From Flavobacteriales bacterium (GTDB taxonomy: Bacteria > Bacteroidota > Bacteroidia > Flavobacteriales > TMED113), in NCBI GenBank assembly GCA_002863085.1, contig PKDT01000008.1:1-55858 (forward strand): a DNA stretch of 55,858 bases, read 5' to 3'. Made by a program: the position numbers and the translations under genes. Under the pieces are notes generated by a model. The model was not told the DNA's origin. It was given only the letters and a program-made list of their open reading frames with translations, and did no database searches. Positions 10,526 to 19,416 of the stretch are shown here, piece by piece (positions within the stretch are counted from its first letter, which is position 1; each line of letters opens with the position of its first letter).

Positions 10526-11074
10526 ATGTCAAGAATAGGATTAAGCCCAATTAATGTTCCGGAAGGTCTCGAGTTCAGCTTTGTTGAACAGACTTTTTCT
10601 GTAAAAAACCAGAATAATAGTTTATCTATCAAAATTGACAATGGATTCGATATTCAAAGCGACTCGGGCGTAATTAATATAAAACGACCAAACAATAATA
10701 AGGATAGTAGGTCAAAACATGGCCTTTACAGATCACTCATTAATAACATGTTTATTGGTTTATCGAAGGGTTTTGAGCTTGAGTTAGAATTGCATGGTGT
10801 AGGTTACAGAGCTTCCAATAAGGGTCAGTTGTTAGAGCTCTCACTTGGTTATTCTCATAATATCGCTATGCAGGTTTGTGAGGAGGTTGCATTAAGTACT
10901 GAATCTGAAAAAGGAAAGCAACCCAAAATTATTCTAAAATCTCATGACAAAGAATTGATTGGAATGGTGGCTGCAAAAATAAAATCATTGAGAAAACATG
11001 ACCCATACAAAGGAAAGGGAATCAGATTTGTTGGTGAAAGAGTAAGAAGAAAAGCAGGTAAAACTGCTAGTTAA
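10526..11074 (+). CDS. rplF: 50S ribosomal protein L6
   Basis: L6 sits at the base of the L7/L12 stalk near the factor-binding site. The ATG at 10526, preceded by AATT, gives the family start MSRIGLSPINVPEGL; an in-frame start at 10496 inside rpsH is rejected. Two tandem L6 folds are visible, the second with HGVGYRASNKGQLLELSLGYSHN and a C-terminal HDPYKGKGIRFVGERVRRKAGK. Its 182 residues are slightly longer than E. coli L6 because of a loop rich in Glu and Lys between the strands. Confidence 0.96.
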   Translation: MSRIGLSPINVPEGLEFSFVEQTFSVKNQNNSLSIKIDNGFDIQSDSGVINIKRPNNNKDSRSKHGLYRSLINNMFIGLSKGFELELELHGVGYRASNKGQLLELSLGYSHNIAMQVCEEVALSTESEKGKQPKIILKSHDKELIGMVAAKIKSLRKHDPYKGKGIRFVGERVRRKAGKTAS

Positions 11075-11092
11075 ATAATTTACAGTTGAATT

Positions 11093-11446
11093 ATGACAAA
11101 CAAAACTAAAAGAAGACAAAAAATAAAGAACAGGATTAGGGCTATCATCAAAGGAACTAAAGATAACCCCAGACTTTCTGTTTTTAGAAGCAACAAGGAA
11201 ATTTATGCATCTCTCATTGATGATGTTAATGGTGTAACTATTTGTTCTGCATCATCAATAGAAAAAGATTTTTCCAAAAGCAAATTAACAAAATTAGAAC
11301 AAGCGAAAATTGTTGGTGAAAACCTAGCTGAAAGAGCGAAATCATCAGGTGTAAAAAAATGTTCATTTGATAGAAATGGGTATTTGTTTCACGGTCGTGT
11401 TAAGTCATTAGCCGACGGTGCGAGAACAGCTGGATTAAATTTTTAG
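11093..11446 (+). CDS. rplR: 50S ribosomal protein L18
   Basis: L18 binds 5S rRNA with L5 and L25. The 117 residues include a basic N-terminus, then RIRAIIKGTKDNPRLSVFRSNKEIYASLIDDVNGVTICSASS and the C-terminal FDRNGYLFHGRVKSLADGARTAGLNF, all characteristic. It lies between rplF and rpsE. Confidence 0.97.
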   Translation: MTNKTKRRQKIKNRIRAIIKGTKDNPRLSVFRSNKEIYASLIDDVNGVTICSASSIEKDFSKSKLTKLEQAKIVGENLAERAKSSGVKKCSFDRNGYLFHGRVKSLADGARTAGLNF

Positions 11447-11449
11447 ATT

Positions 11450-11971
11450 ATGAAATCAAAAGTAAATATACAACATGTGAGACCCAGTGGTTTAGAACTT
11501 GTAGAAAAAGTAGTTAGTATACAACGGGTTACAAAAGTTACAAAAGGTGGGCGTACATTTAGTTTTTCTGCAATTGTTGTTGTTGGAAATCAGGACGGTG
11601 TCGTTGGATATGGTCTTGGTAAGGGAAAAGAGGTTACTCTTGCTATCACTAAAGCTACTGACAATGCAAAAAAGCAATTGGTCAGAATTCCAATAATTAA
11701 AGGCACAATTCCTCATGAACAATATGGTAAATATGGTGGAGCTAAAGTTTACATGAGACCAGCTTCAAGCGGTACCGGGGTTATCGCAGGTGGAGCGATG
11801 AGGTCAATCATTGAGTCAGTTGGAATCAAGGATATTTTAGCTAAGTCTAAAGGATCAACTAATCCTCACAACTTAGTTAAAGCCACACTTGAAGCACTTG
11901 TTAATTTGAGAGATGCAAATGAAATAGCAAATCTCAGAGGGATTTCATTAAACAAAGTACTAAATGGATAA
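11450..11971 (+). CDS. rpsE: 30S ribosomal protein S5
   Basis: S5 is at the mRNA entrance and affects decoding fidelity. The 173 residues contain the double-stranded RNA-binding-like N-terminal domain ([44 protein letters not shown]) and the C-terminal domain with [48 protein letters not shown]. It follows rplR after 3 bp, with rpmD 2 bp downstream. Confidence 0.98.
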   Translation: MKSKVNIQHVRPSGLELVEKVVSIQRVTKVTKGGRTFSFSAIVVVGNQDGVVGYGLGKGKEVTLAITKATDNAKKQLVRIPIIKGTIPHEQYGKYGGAKVYMRPASSGTGVIAGGAMRSIIESVGIKDILAKSKGSTNPHNLVKATLEALVNLRDANEIANLRGISLNKVLNG

Positions 11972-11973
11972 TT

Positions 11974-12147
11974 ATGAAAATAAAAATTAAACTAATTAGA
12001 AGTTGTATTAATCGCCCAAAAAACCAGAAAAAAACATTAGTGGCGCTGGGTTTGAAAAAAATTAATCAAGTTGTAACACATGAATCGTCGCCACAAATTT
12101 TAGGAATGATAAATGTTGTAAGTCATTTAGTTAATATTGAGAAATAA
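11974..12147 (+). CDS. rpmD: 50S ribosomal protein L30
   Basis: L30 is a small 50S protein that is optional in some lineages. The 57-residue reading frame starts at an ATG preceded by AATT, with MKIKIKLIRSCINRPKNQKKTL, then LGLKKINQVV, HESSPQILGMINVVSHLVNIE. The Rpk-nQkkTLxxLGLkKin pattern and the position between rpsE and rplO identify it. Confidence 0.94.
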   Translation: MKIKIKLIRSCINRPKNQKKTLVALGLKKINQVVTHESSPQILGMINVVSHLVNIEK

Positions 12148-12159
12148 AACAATTATAAT

Positions 12160-12615
12160 ATGGATTTATCAAATTTAAAAGCTGCTGAAGGTTCAAAAAA
12201 GACTGCCAAAAGAATAGGACGGGGACAGGGATCAGGTAGAGGCGGCACCTCCACAAGAGGTCATAAAGGTCAAAAGTCAAGATCTGGTTACTCTAGAAAA
12301 AAAGGTTTCGAAGGTGGTCAAATGCCATTACAAAGACGGGTTCCGAAGTTTGGTTTTAGTAACCCCAATAGAAAGGTTTTTCAAGGTGTCAACCTAGGAA
12401 GGTTACAGTTATTAATTGATTCCAAACAAATAAAAGATGATTTAGATGTAAAAAAGATGATAGAATTAGGTTTAGTTAAGTCAAAAGAAAAAGTCAAAAT
12501 TTTAGCCAAAGGTGATTTTAAATCTAAGTTAAACATCAAGTGTCATAAATTCTCCTTGGCTGCAAAAAAAATAATTGAAGAAAACGGAGGAAGTATTGAG
12601 CTAATAGAAAAATAA
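12160..12615 (+). CDS. rplO: 50S ribosomal protein L15
   Basis: L15 is a late-assembly protein that spans 23S rRNA domains. The 151 residues begin MDLSNLKAAEGSKKTAKRIGRGQGSGRGGTSTRGHKGQKSRSG-type sequence (glycine- and arginine-rich RNA-binding extension), then FEGGQMPLQRRVPKFGFSNPNRK. The globular C-terminus ends IIEENGGSIELIEK. secY starts 2 bp after the stop, the usual spc arrangement. Confidence 0.97.
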   Translation: MDLSNLKAAEGSKKTAKRIGRGQGSGRGGTSTRGHKGQKSRSGYSRKKGFEGGQMPLQRRVPKFGFSNPNRKVFQGVNLGRLQLLIDSKQIKDDLDVKKMIELGLVKSKEKVKILAKGDFKSKLNIKCHKFSLAAKKIIEENGGSIELIEK

Positions 12616-12617
12616 CC

Positions 12618-13940
12618 ATGAAGTCACTAATAAGCACCTTAAGAAATATTTGGAAAATAGAAGATTTGAGACAAAGAATTTTAACAACTCTTGGATTTGT
12701 TTTAATTTACAGACTTGGTTCATTTGTAACTCTTCCTGGTATAGATCCAAATCAACTTCAAATGCTCGAAAGTCAGACTTCTGATGGTCTTCTTGGACTT
12801 TTAAATCTGTTTACAGGTGGTGCCTTTTCACAAGCTTCAATTATGGCTCTTGGTATTATGCCATATATCTCAGCATCAATTGTAATTCAACTTTTAGGTG
12901 TTGCTGTTCCATATATTCAAAAGTTACAGCGTGAAGGTGAGAGTGGAAGAACAAAAATCAATCAACTTACAAGGTATTTGACAATTTTAATTACTGGTGT
13001 TCAAGGTCCTGGTTATATCGCAAACCTTCAAGCAACTCTCCCTGAAACAGCTTTTTTGCTGTCGCCAAGTACCTTTTGGACTTCCAGTATAGTAATTTTG
13101 GTTACTGGAACATTATTTGCTATGTGGCTTGGGGAAAAAATTACAGATAGAGGTATAGGAAATGGTATATCACTATTAATTATGATTGGAATTATTGCTG
13201 CTCTTCCGCAGTCATTCGCATTTGAGTTTGTTACAAAAATTAACAGTTCAGGTGGGGGGTTAGTAATGCTTGTAATTGAGTTAGTTCTTATACTTGCAGT
13301 CATTCTACTGTGTATTCTTCTCGTGCAGGGAACAAGAAGAGTTCCAATTGCCTATCCAAAACAAATGATGGGACAGAGATTTGCTGGTGCTCGACAATAT
13401 ATTCCTCTAAAAATCAATGCCGCAGGAGTAATGCCTATAATCTTTGCACAAGCTATAATGTTTATTCCAATAACTTTTGCTGGTTTTTCTTCATCAACCG
13501 CTGCCAGTGGGTTCGTTCAAGAATTTTCAGACTTTTCAGGATTTTGGTACAATTTTGTATTTGCCATCTTAGTTATTGTATTTACGTATTTTTATACTGC
13601 AATTACAGTAAATCCAGAACAGATGGCCGCAGATATGAAGAGGAGCGGAGCAACAATTTATAATCTCAAACCAGGAAAGGCAACAGCAAAATTTTTAAAT
13701 GAAACCATGACAAGGATTGTCCTACCCGGATCCTTTTTCTTAGCTTTTGTTGCAATCTTGCCTGCCTTTGCAATGAGAGCTGGAGTGAATCCGCAGTTTG
13801 CTCAGTTTTATGGTGGAACATCATTATTAATTATGGTTGGAGTAGTTTTAGATACAGTTCAACAAATTAATGCTCACTTATTAAACCGTCACTATGATGG
13901 TCTAATGAAAAGAGGAAGAAGAACACGATCAGGAATGTAG
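12618..13940 (+). CDS. secY: Preprotein translocase subunit SecY
   Basis: SecY is the pore subunit of the SecYEG translocon in the inner membrane. The 440 residues show ten hydrophobic segments and the family signatures: GLLNLFTGGAFSQASIMALGIMPYISASIVIQLL (TM2 and plug region), REGESGRTKINQLTRYLT, IGNGISLLIMIGIIA, and the cytoplasmic loop with VQGTRRVPIAYPKQ. It ends in a basic tail. The gene lies between rplO and map with only 2-bp gaps. An alternate-frame reading inside it (13310-13663) is not a gene. Confidence 0.98.
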   Translation: MKSLISTLRNIWKIEDLRQRILTTLGFVLIYRLGSFVTLPGIDPNQLQMLESQTSDGLLGLLNLFTGGAFSQASIMALGIMPYISASIVIQLLGVAVPYIQKLQREGESGRTKINQLTRYLTILITGVQGPGYIANLQATLPETAFLLSPSTFWTSSIVILVTGTLFAMWLGEKITDRGIGNGISLLIMIGIIAALPQSFAFEFVTKINSSGGGLVMLVIELVLILAVILLCILLVQGTRRVPIAYPKQMMGQRFAGARQYIPLKINAAGVMPIIFAQAIMFIPITFAGFSSSTAASGFVQEFSDFSGFWYNFVFAILVIVFTYFYTAITVNPEQMAADMKRSGATIYNLKPGKATAKFLNETMTRIVLPGSFFLAFVAILPAFAMRAGVNPQFAQFYGGTSLLIMVGVVLDTVQQINAHLLNRHYDGLMKRGRRTRSGM

Positions 13941-13942
13941 AT

Positions 13943-14725
13943 ATGATTAAACTTAAAACATATAGTGAAATTGAATTAATTCGCGAGAGTTCAAATCTCG
14001 TCGTTCAGACGCATGCTATGCTAGCTAAGTTAATTAAGCCAGGTATTAATTCTTTGTACTTGGACAAAGTAGCCGAGGAATTCATTAGGGACAACGGAGG
14101 GAAACCTGGGTTTAAAGGATATAATAACTTTCCTTTCACCCTATGTGTGTCTCCTGATGACCAAGTCGTTCACGGACTGCCTTCCGATGAAGAAATTAAA
14201 AGTGGGACCATATTATCAATTGATTGTGGCGTTCTAATGAACGGTTTTTATGGTGATTGTGCCTATAGTTTTGCTGTTGGTGAATTGTCCGATGAAAAAA
14301 GAAAACTGTTAGATGTCACAAAAGAATCTTTGGAAAGAGGAGTCCAAGCTGCTAAATATGGTAACACGGTTGGTGATATTGGCTTCAATATTCAAAACTT
14401 TGCTGAATCAAATGGATTTTCGGTTGTAAAGGAATTAGTCGGGCATGGCATCGGAAAGCAATTACACGAAGCACCTGAAGTACCAAATTATGGCAATGAG
14501 GGAACAGGCAGTATTCTTGATGACGGTTTGGTTATAGCAATCGAACCCATGATTAACATGGGTTCCCCGGATATTGAACAAAAAAGTGATGGTTGGACAA
14601 TTGTCACAAAAGATAGAGCGCCTTCAGCTCACTTCGAATATACCGTTGCCGTAAAAAAGGGAAAAACTGAAGTGCTTTCTCCTTTTAGTATTATTGAAGA
14701 TAATTTAAAGCAAGATCATGGTTAA
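13943..14725 (+). CDS. map: Type I methionine aminopeptidase
   Basis: This enzyme removes the initiator Met from nascent chains in the cytoplasm. The 260 residues show the pita-bread metal ligands: [18 protein letters not shown] (two Asp), the [19 protein letters not shown] His segment, the IEPMINMG Glu, and the FEYTVAV Glu near the C-terminus. The substrate-pocket His of [13 protein letters not shown] is also present. It follows secY by 2 bp and overlaps infA by 8 bp. Confidence 0.97.
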   Translation: MIKLKTYSEIELIRESSNLVVQTHAMLAKLIKPGINSLYLDKVAEEFIRDNGGKPGFKGYNNFPFTLCVSPDDQVVHGLPSDEEIKSGTILSIDCGVLMNGFYGDCAYSFAVGELSDEKRKLLDVTKESLERGVQAAKYGNTVGDIGFNIQNFAESNGFSVVKELVGHGIGKQLHEAPEVPNYGNEGTGSILDDGLVIAIEPMINMGSPDIEQKSDGWTIVTKDRAPSAHFEYTVAVKKGKTEVLSPFSIIEDNLKQDHG

Positions 14726-14933
14726 ACAAATGTCAATAGAACAAGATGGAGTAATTAAGGAATCATTATCTAATGCTATGTTTCGTGTTGAATTAGAAAA
14801 TGGTCATATTATTACAGCTCATATTTCTGGTAAAATGAGAATGCATTATATAAACTTGTTGCCAGGAGATAAAGTTAAAATTGAAATGTCGCCTTATGAT
14901 TTATCAAAAGGGCGTATAACCTTCAGATATTAA
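14718..14933 (+). CDS. infA: Translation initiation factor IF-1
   Basis: IF-1 binds the 30S A site during initiation. The 71 residues form a single OB fold: [64 protein letters not shown] matches the family across its length. The ATG at 14718 overlaps the map stop by 8 bp. A second in-frame Met at residue 5 would also give a plausible start, so the first four residues are uncertain. Confidence 0.97.
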   Translation: MVKQMSIEQDGVIKESLSNAMFRVELENGHIITAHISGKMRMHYINLLPGDKVKIEMSPYDLSKGRITFRY

Positions 14934-14944
14934 ATGATTTAAAT

Positions 14945-15061
14945 ATGAAAACAAGAGCATCAATTAAAAAAAGAACAGCTGATTGTAAATTGGTCAGAAG
15001 AAAAGGTAAATTATATATAATTAATAAAAAAAACCCAAAGTTTAAACAAAGACAAGGTTAA
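14945..15061 (+). CDS. rpmJ: 50S ribosomal protein L36 (zinc-independent type)
   Basis: L36 is the smallest 50S protein. The 38 residues read [21 protein letters not shown], then [16 protein letters not shown], a clear family match. Of the zinc ligands (three Cys and one His) of the classic form only one Cys remains, so this is the zinc-free variant usual in Bacteroidota. It lies between infA and rpsM. Confidence 0.96.
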   Translation: MKTRASIKKRTADCKLVRRKGKLYIINKKNPKFKQRQG

Positions 15062-15076
15062 AAAAAACTAAGAATT

Positions 15077-15454
15077 ATGGCTAGAATTGCAGGGGTAGAC
15101 ATACCCAAAGACAAAAGAGGTGAAATAAGTCTAACATACATATTTGGTATTGGACGAAAAAGATCTCAGGAAATTTTAAAAAAAGCCAAAGTTGACTTTA
15201 ATGTTAAAGTTAGCGACTGGAAAGACGATCAATTACAAAAAATTAGACAGATAATTTCTGATGAGTACACAATTGAAGGTGAATTGAGATCAGAAGTCCA
15301 ATTAAACATCAAAAGACTTTCTGACATTGGGTGTTTTAGAGGCATAAGGCACAGGCTTGGACTTCCGCTTAGAGGTCAAAAAACAAAAAATAATTCTCGT
15401 ACAAGAAAAGGGAAAAGAAAAACTGTTGCTAACAAAAAAATGGCTACAAAATAA
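15077..15454 (+). CDS. rpsM: 30S ribosomal protein S13
   Basis: S13 is in the 30S head and makes bridges to the 50S subunit and contacts to P-site tRNA. The 125 residues contain [33 protein letters not shown], then [42 protein letters not shown], the conserved basic C-terminal tail. Its position before rpsK and rpsD begins the alpha part of the cluster. Confidence 0.98.
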   Translation: MARIAGVDIPKDKRGEISLTYIFGIGRKRSQEILKKAKVDFNVKVSDWKDDQLQKIRQIISDEYTIEGELRSEVQLNIKRLSDIGCFRGIRHRLGLPLRGQKTKNNSRTRKGKRKTVANKKMATK

Positions 15455-15466
15455 AATTAATTTAAT

Positions 15467-15847
15467 ATGGCAAAAAATACAAATAAAAGAAAAGTTAAGG
15501 TTGATGCTAATGGAGATGTACATATTCACTCGAGTTTTAATAACATAATTATTTCAATTACAAACAAGAGTGGCCAGGTAATCAGCTGGTCATCTGCCGG
15601 TAAACAAGGTTTTCGAGGTTCTAAAAAGAATACTCCGTATGCTGCTCAAACTGCTGCTGAGGATTGTGGTAAAGTTGCATTTGACGCTGGTCTAAGAAAA
15701 GTCAATGTTTATGTAAAAGGTCCCGGAAACGGAAGAGAAGCTGCAATCAGAGCAATTTATAATGTTGGCATTACAGTTTCTGAAATTATTGATGTGACTC
15801 CACTACCTCACAATGGTTGTAGACCGCCCAAAAGAAGAAGAGTATAA
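15467..15847 (+). CDS. rpsK: 30S ribosomal protein S11
   Basis: S11 lines the platform near the E site. The 126 residues contain [44 protein letters not shown], then [44 protein letters not shown], covering the full family profile, including the Asn-Gly of the HNGCRPPK motif that is isomerised in some bacteria. It lies 12 bp after rpsM. Confidence 0.98.
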   Translation: MAKNTNKRKVKVDANGDVHIHSSFNNIIISITNKSGQVISWSSAGKQGFRGSKKNTPYAAQTAAEDCGKVAFDAGLRKVNVYVKGPGNGREAAIRAIYNVGITVSEIIDVTPLPHNGCRPPKRRRV

Positions 15848-15862
15848 ATTAAATTTAAAATT

Positions 15863-16468
15863 ATGGCAAGATATATAGGCCCCAAAACTAAAATAGCAAG
15901 AAAATTTTCAGATCCAATTTTTGGTCCTGACAAGTATTTTGAGAAAAGAAAGTTTCCTCCTGGACAACACGGACCAAATGCCCGAAGAGGTAAAAAGTCT
16001 GATTATGCATATCAGTTAGCTGAAAAACAAAAAGCAAAATATACATACGGTATCTTAGAAAAGCAGTTTTCCAATATTTTTAAAAAAGCAACTAAAAGTA
16101 AAAATATAACAGGTGTTGCCCTTTTGCAATTTTGTGAACTTAGACTAGATAATATAATATTTAGATTAGGTTTATCAAATACAAGGAGCGGTGCCAGACA
16201 ACTTGTGTCTCACAAACATGTCACAGTCAATGGAGAAGTAGTCAACATTCCCTCCTACACGATTAAAATGGGTGACGAAATATCAATAAGGCAAAAGTCT
16301 AAGTCACTAGAAGTGATATCATCATCATTAGCTAAAAACAATAGTGTTGTTGACTGGCTTGACTGGGATGTTAACACAATGACAGGAAAACTGCTCACTA
16401 TACCAGATAGGGAGCAAATTCCTGAAAACATAAAAGAACAACTAATAGTAGAATTATATTCTAAATAA
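15863..16468 (+). CDS. rpsD: 30S ribosomal protein S4 (zinc-independent type)
   Basis: S4 is a primary 16S-binding protein that nucleates 30S assembly. The 201 residues contain [40 protein letters not shown] and the S4 RNA-binding fold [39 protein letters not shown]. The N-terminal domain has no Cys cluster, so it is the non-zinc form, as are S14 and L36 here. rpoA follows after 19 bp. Confidence 0.98.
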   Translation: MARYIGPKTKIARKFSDPIFGPDKYFEKRKFPPGQHGPNARRGKKSDYAYQLAEKQKAKYTYGILEKQFSNIFKKATKSKNITGVALLQFCELRLDNIIFRLGLSNTRSGARQLVSHKHVTVNGEVVNIPSYTIKMGDEISIRQKSKSLEVISSSLAKNNSVVDWLDWDVNTMTGKLLTIPDREQIPENIKEQLIVELYSK

Positions 16469-16487
16469 TAAATTAAATTATAAAACT

Positions 16488-17480
16488 ATGGCAATTTTAA
16501 ATTTCATAAAACCAGATAAAGTATTCATGATTGAATCTACCGAAACTAGTGGTCAATTTGAGTTCAGACCTCTTGAGCCTGGATATGGTCTCACAGTTGG
16601 AAACGCTCTAAGACGGGTTTTACTATCTTCTCTCGAGGGATTCGCAATTTCATCTGTCAAAATTGACGGGGTTGACCATGAGTTTTCAGCTATTGAAGGA
16701 GTCAAAGAAGATGTTGTTGAGATTATATTGAACTTAAAGCAAATAAGGTTTAAAAAGCAGATTGATGATGCTGAAAATGAAGAAGCAAGTATTTCAATTA
16801 CTAACCAAACAGTCATCAAAGCTGGCGATTTAGGAAAATTCATTTCTAATTTTCAAATCCTCAATCCGGATTTAGTTATTTGCAACTTAACAAAGTCAAC
16901 TAAGATAAATTTAAATTTATCCATCAAGAAGGGTCGTGGCTTCGTTATTTCCAATGAAAATAAATTTGAAGATGCACCTATTGGAACAATTTTTACGGAT
17001 TCTGTATTTACACCTATTAAAAATGTAAAATATTTCGTGGAAGACTTCAGAGTTGAACAAAAAACAGACTATGAAAAACTTGTACTTGACATTGAAACCG
17101 ATGGCTCCATACATCCAAAGGATGCTTTGACAGAAGCGGCTAAAATTTTAATTCATCACTTCATGTTATTTTCAAATGAAAGAATATCTATCAAGGATGA
17201 CTACGCATCTTCGATTGATGAGTATGATGAACAATCACTACATATGCGTCAGCTCTTAAAAATGAAACTAGTCGACCTTGATTTATCTGTAAGGGCATTA
17301 AACTGTTTAAAAGCGGCCGAAGTTGATACTTTAGGCGACTTAGTCACTTACAATAGATCCGACCTTATGAAGTTTAGAAATTTCGGTAAAAAGTCTTTGA
17401 CTGAACTTGATGAGTTAGTCGAGGCTAAGGGTGTTCAGTTTGGTATGGACTTAAGCAAATATAAACTTGATAAAGAATAG
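16488..17480 (+). CDS. rpoA: RNA polymerase alpha subunit
   Basis: Alpha dimerises to start polymerase assembly, and its C-terminal domain binds UP elements and activators. The 330 residues have the N-terminal domain ([56 protein letters not shown]) and the C-terminal helix-hairpin-helix domain ([46 protein letters not shown]). Length is normal. It stands between rpsD and rplQ, the canonical alpha order. Confidence 0.98.
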   Translation: MAILNFIKPDKVFMIESTETSGQFEFRPLEPGYGLTVGNALRRVLLSSLEGFAISSVKIDGVDHEFSAIEGVKEDVVEIILNLKQIRFKKQIDDAENEEASISITNQTVIKAGDLGKFISNFQILNPDLVICNLTKSTKINLNLSIKKGRGFVISNENKFEDAPIGTIFTDSVFTPIKNVKYFVEDFRVEQKTDYEKLVLDIETDGSIHPKDALTEAAKILIHHFMLFSNERISIKDDYASSIDEYDEQSLHMRQLLKMKLVDLDLSVRALNCLKAAEVDTLGDLVTYNRSDLMKFRNFGKKSLTELDELVEAKGVQFGMDLSKYKLDKE

Positions 17481-17484
17481 TTAA

Positions 17485-18228
17485 ATGAGACACAGAAAAG
17501 CCAATAACAATTTGAGGAGAAAAACAGGCCACAGAAAATCTATGCTTGCGAATATGTCTTGTTCTCTGATAATGCATAAAAGAATTAAAACAACATTAGC
17601 TAAGGCAAAAGTTTTAAAAAGGTTTGTTGAGCCAATCATTACAAAATCAAAAAATGATTCAACTCACAATAGGAGAATTTCTTTCAGATACCTAAGACAA
17701 AAAGATGCAGTTACGGAATTATTTTCTACTGTTTCAAACAAGGTTGCTGACCGACCAGGTGGATACACACGAATAATTAAACTTGGTAACAGATTAGGCG
17801 ACGCTGCAGAAATGTGCTTTATCGAACTTGTTGATTTTAATGATACTTACAATGTTAAAACAGTCAAAAAGAAACGAACAAGAAGGTCTAAAAAAAATGA
17901 ACCTGATGTGAATAGTGATAATGAAGTTCAAGATGTAAAAGCTGATGAAACAAAAGTCGATGAGTCAAAAACAGAACTGACAGAAGCAGAAGAATCTAAA
18001 GTTGAAGAGACAAAAGCAGAAGAGACAAAAGCAGAAGAGCCAAAAGCAGAAGAGCCAAAAGTTGAAGAGACTAAAGTAGAAGAGCCAAAAGTAGAAGAGC
18101 CAAAAGTTGAAGAGACTAAAGTTGAAGAGACTAAAGTAGAACCAAAAGTTGAAGAGACTAAAGTAGAAGAAGATAAAGCTGAGCCAACTAAAAATAATAC
18201 TGATACCAAAGGTTCATCAGAAAAATAA
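17485..18228 (+). CDS. rplQ: 50S ribosomal protein L17 with long acidic C-terminal repeat tail
   Basis: L17 sits near the tunnel exit. The core is residues 1 to about 120: [24 protein letters not shown], then [25 protein letters not shown] and [27 protein letters not shown]. The protein then runs to 247 residues, about twice the E. coli length. A short basic patch ([13 protein letters not shown]) is followed by about 110 residues dominated by Glu, Lys, Val, Thr and Pro, in five-residue steps of [10 protein letters not shown] or AEETK type. This tail is probably disordered and surface exposed. Acidic extensions on L17 are common in Bacteroidota; a repeat this regular is notable. It closes the ribosomal cluster. 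Confidence 0.96.
   Translation: MRHRKANNNLRRKTGHRKSMLANMSCSLIMHKRIKTTLAKAKVLKRFVEPIITKSKNDSTHNRRISFRYLRQKDAVTELFSTVSNKVADRPGGYTRIIKLGNRLGDAAEMCFIELVDFNDTYNVKTVKKKRTRRSKKNEPDVNSDNEVQDVKADETKVDESKTELTEAEESKVEETKAEETKAEEPKAEEPKVEETKVEEPKVEEPKVEETKVEETKVEPKVEETKVEEDKAEPTKNNTDTKGSSEK
18001..18180 (+). repeat. 15-bp in-frame tandem repeat encoding the L17 tail
   Basis: About twelve imperfect copies of a 15-bp unit, roughly GTAGAAGAGACTAAA or GTAGAAGAGCCAAAA, lie head to tail in frame inside rplQ. Several neighbouring copies are nearly identical at the DNA level, which suggests recent expansion by slippage. One copy has lost a Glu-Thr pair (EPK instead of EETK) but the frame is kept. Confidence 0.85.
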
Positions 18229-18267
18229 ATCTCAAATGATTGTTCAAAATAATTATCATAAAGTAAT

Positions 18268-18289
18268 ACTAAATAAATCAATATTTAGT
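18268..18289 (+). terminator. AT-rich inverted repeat between rplQ and carA
   Basis: ACTAAATA (18268-18275) and TATTTAGT (18282-18289) form a perfect 8-bp inverted repeat with a 6-base loop, followed by TGTTTT. It lies 40 bp after the rplQ stop and 26 bp before carA. It could be a weak terminator closing the ribosomal cluster, but the stem is almost all A:T and the T run is poor, so the call is tentative. Confidence 0.3.
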
Positions 18290-18315
18290 TGTTTTAGTTC
18301 CAAATAGAATAACTT

Positions 18316-19413
18316 GTGGAGGGAGAAGCATTACTTATTTTGGAAGATGGAACAACATTAACAGGTAAAGCAGCTGGTTTCTTAGGCACATCCTATGGTG
18401 AGATTTGTTTTAACACTGGAATGACTGGTTACCAAGAAATTTTCACAGATCCTTCATATTATGGTCAGATAATGGTTACTACAAATGCTCATATTGGTAA
18501 TTATGGATGTAAAGATACTGAACAAGAATCTGACGGTATTAAAATTTCGGGTCTAGTATGTAAAGATTTTAATTCGCACAACTCTAGATACGGTTCAGAC
18601 TTAAGCCTACAAGATTATTTTTTTAAAGAAAAAATTGTTTGTATTTATGATGTCGACACTAGGGCTCTAGTTCGTCATATTAGAGACAAAGGTGCAATGA
18701 ATGCAGTTATTTCAACAGAAGAAAAATCAGTTAAACAACTGAAGGAAATGCTTTCTGAAGTCCCTACTATGGAGGGGCTTGAACTATCTTCTTATGTTTC
18801 AACAAAACAGGCCTATACGTTCGGTGATTTTAATTCACCTATACACATTGCTGTAATTGATTATGGCATTAAGAAAAATATTTTGAAAAGTTTTCAAGAA
18901 AGAGGCGTATATTTAAAAGTGTTCCCTATGAGTTCATCTTTGAATGAAATTTTAAGCTTTAATCCTGGCGGTATCTTTCTTTCCAATGGTCCTGGAGATC
19001 CCTCAACAATGCACGATTCAATAGCTTTAGTTAAAAAAATTATTGAAAAAAATATTCCTTTATTTGGTATCTGTCTCGGCCATCAGTTGATTGCTCAGGC
19101 AGGTGGTCTGAAAACTTTCAAAATGCATGCTGGTCACAGAGGAATCAATCACCCCATTATTAATTTATCCACAAATAAATGTGAAGTTACTTCCCAGAAT
19201 CACGGTTTTTCAATTGATGAAGCTAGTCTAAAAAATAATGAAAATATAATAGTTACACACCGAAACTTAAATGATGACTCAATCGAGGGTATCAAATTTT
19301 TAAATAAACCAGTCTTTTCTGTCCAATATCATCCTGAATCATCACCAGGTCCTCACGACTCTAGGTACTTATTTGACGATTTTCTTACTAATATAAAAGA
19401 ACAAATCAAATAA
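18316..19413 (+). CDS. carA: Carbamoyl-phosphate synthase small (glutaminase) subunit
   Basis: CarA hydrolyses glutamine and passes ammonia to CarB for carbamoyl phosphate, the precursor of arginine and pyrimidines. The 365 residues show the N-terminal CPSase domain (ALLILEDGTTLTGKAAGF, FNTGMTGYQEIFTDPSYYGQI) and a class I glutamine amidotransferase domain with the nucleophile in FGICLGHQLIAQ and the His-Glu pair in QYHPESSPGP. The start is GTG at 18316; no ATG fits the conserved N-terminus. carB is not in this window. eno follows after 3 bp. Confidence 0.96.
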   Translation: MEGEALLILEDGTTLTGKAAGFLGTSYGEICFNTGMTGYQEIFTDPSYYGQIMVTTNAHIGNYGCKDTEQESDGIKISGLVCKDFNSHNSRYGSDLSLQDYFFKEKIVCIYDVDTRALVRHIRDKGAMNAVISTEEKSVKQLKEMLSEVPTMEGLELSSYVSTKQAYTFGDFNSPIHIAVIDYGIKKNILKSFQERGVYLKVFPMSSSLNEILSFNPGGIFLSNGPGDPSTMHDSIALVKKIIEKNIPLFGICLGHQLIAQAGGLKTFKMHAGHRGINHPIINLSTNKCEVTSQNHGFSIDEASLKNNENIIVTHRNLNDDSIEGIKFLNKPVFSVQYHPESSPGPHDSRYLFDDFLTNIKEQIK

Positions 19414-19416
19414 TTT

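Noticed and set aside
13310-13663. 117-residue frame inside secY on the same strand
   Set aside because: It is an alternate frame of conserved secY sequence with low-complexity Cys/Tyr/Ser composition.
18001-18180. Tandem repeats as a CRISPR-like or regulatory array
   Set aside because: Units are 15 bp with no spacers and stay in frame within rplQ, so they are coding low-complexity repeats.
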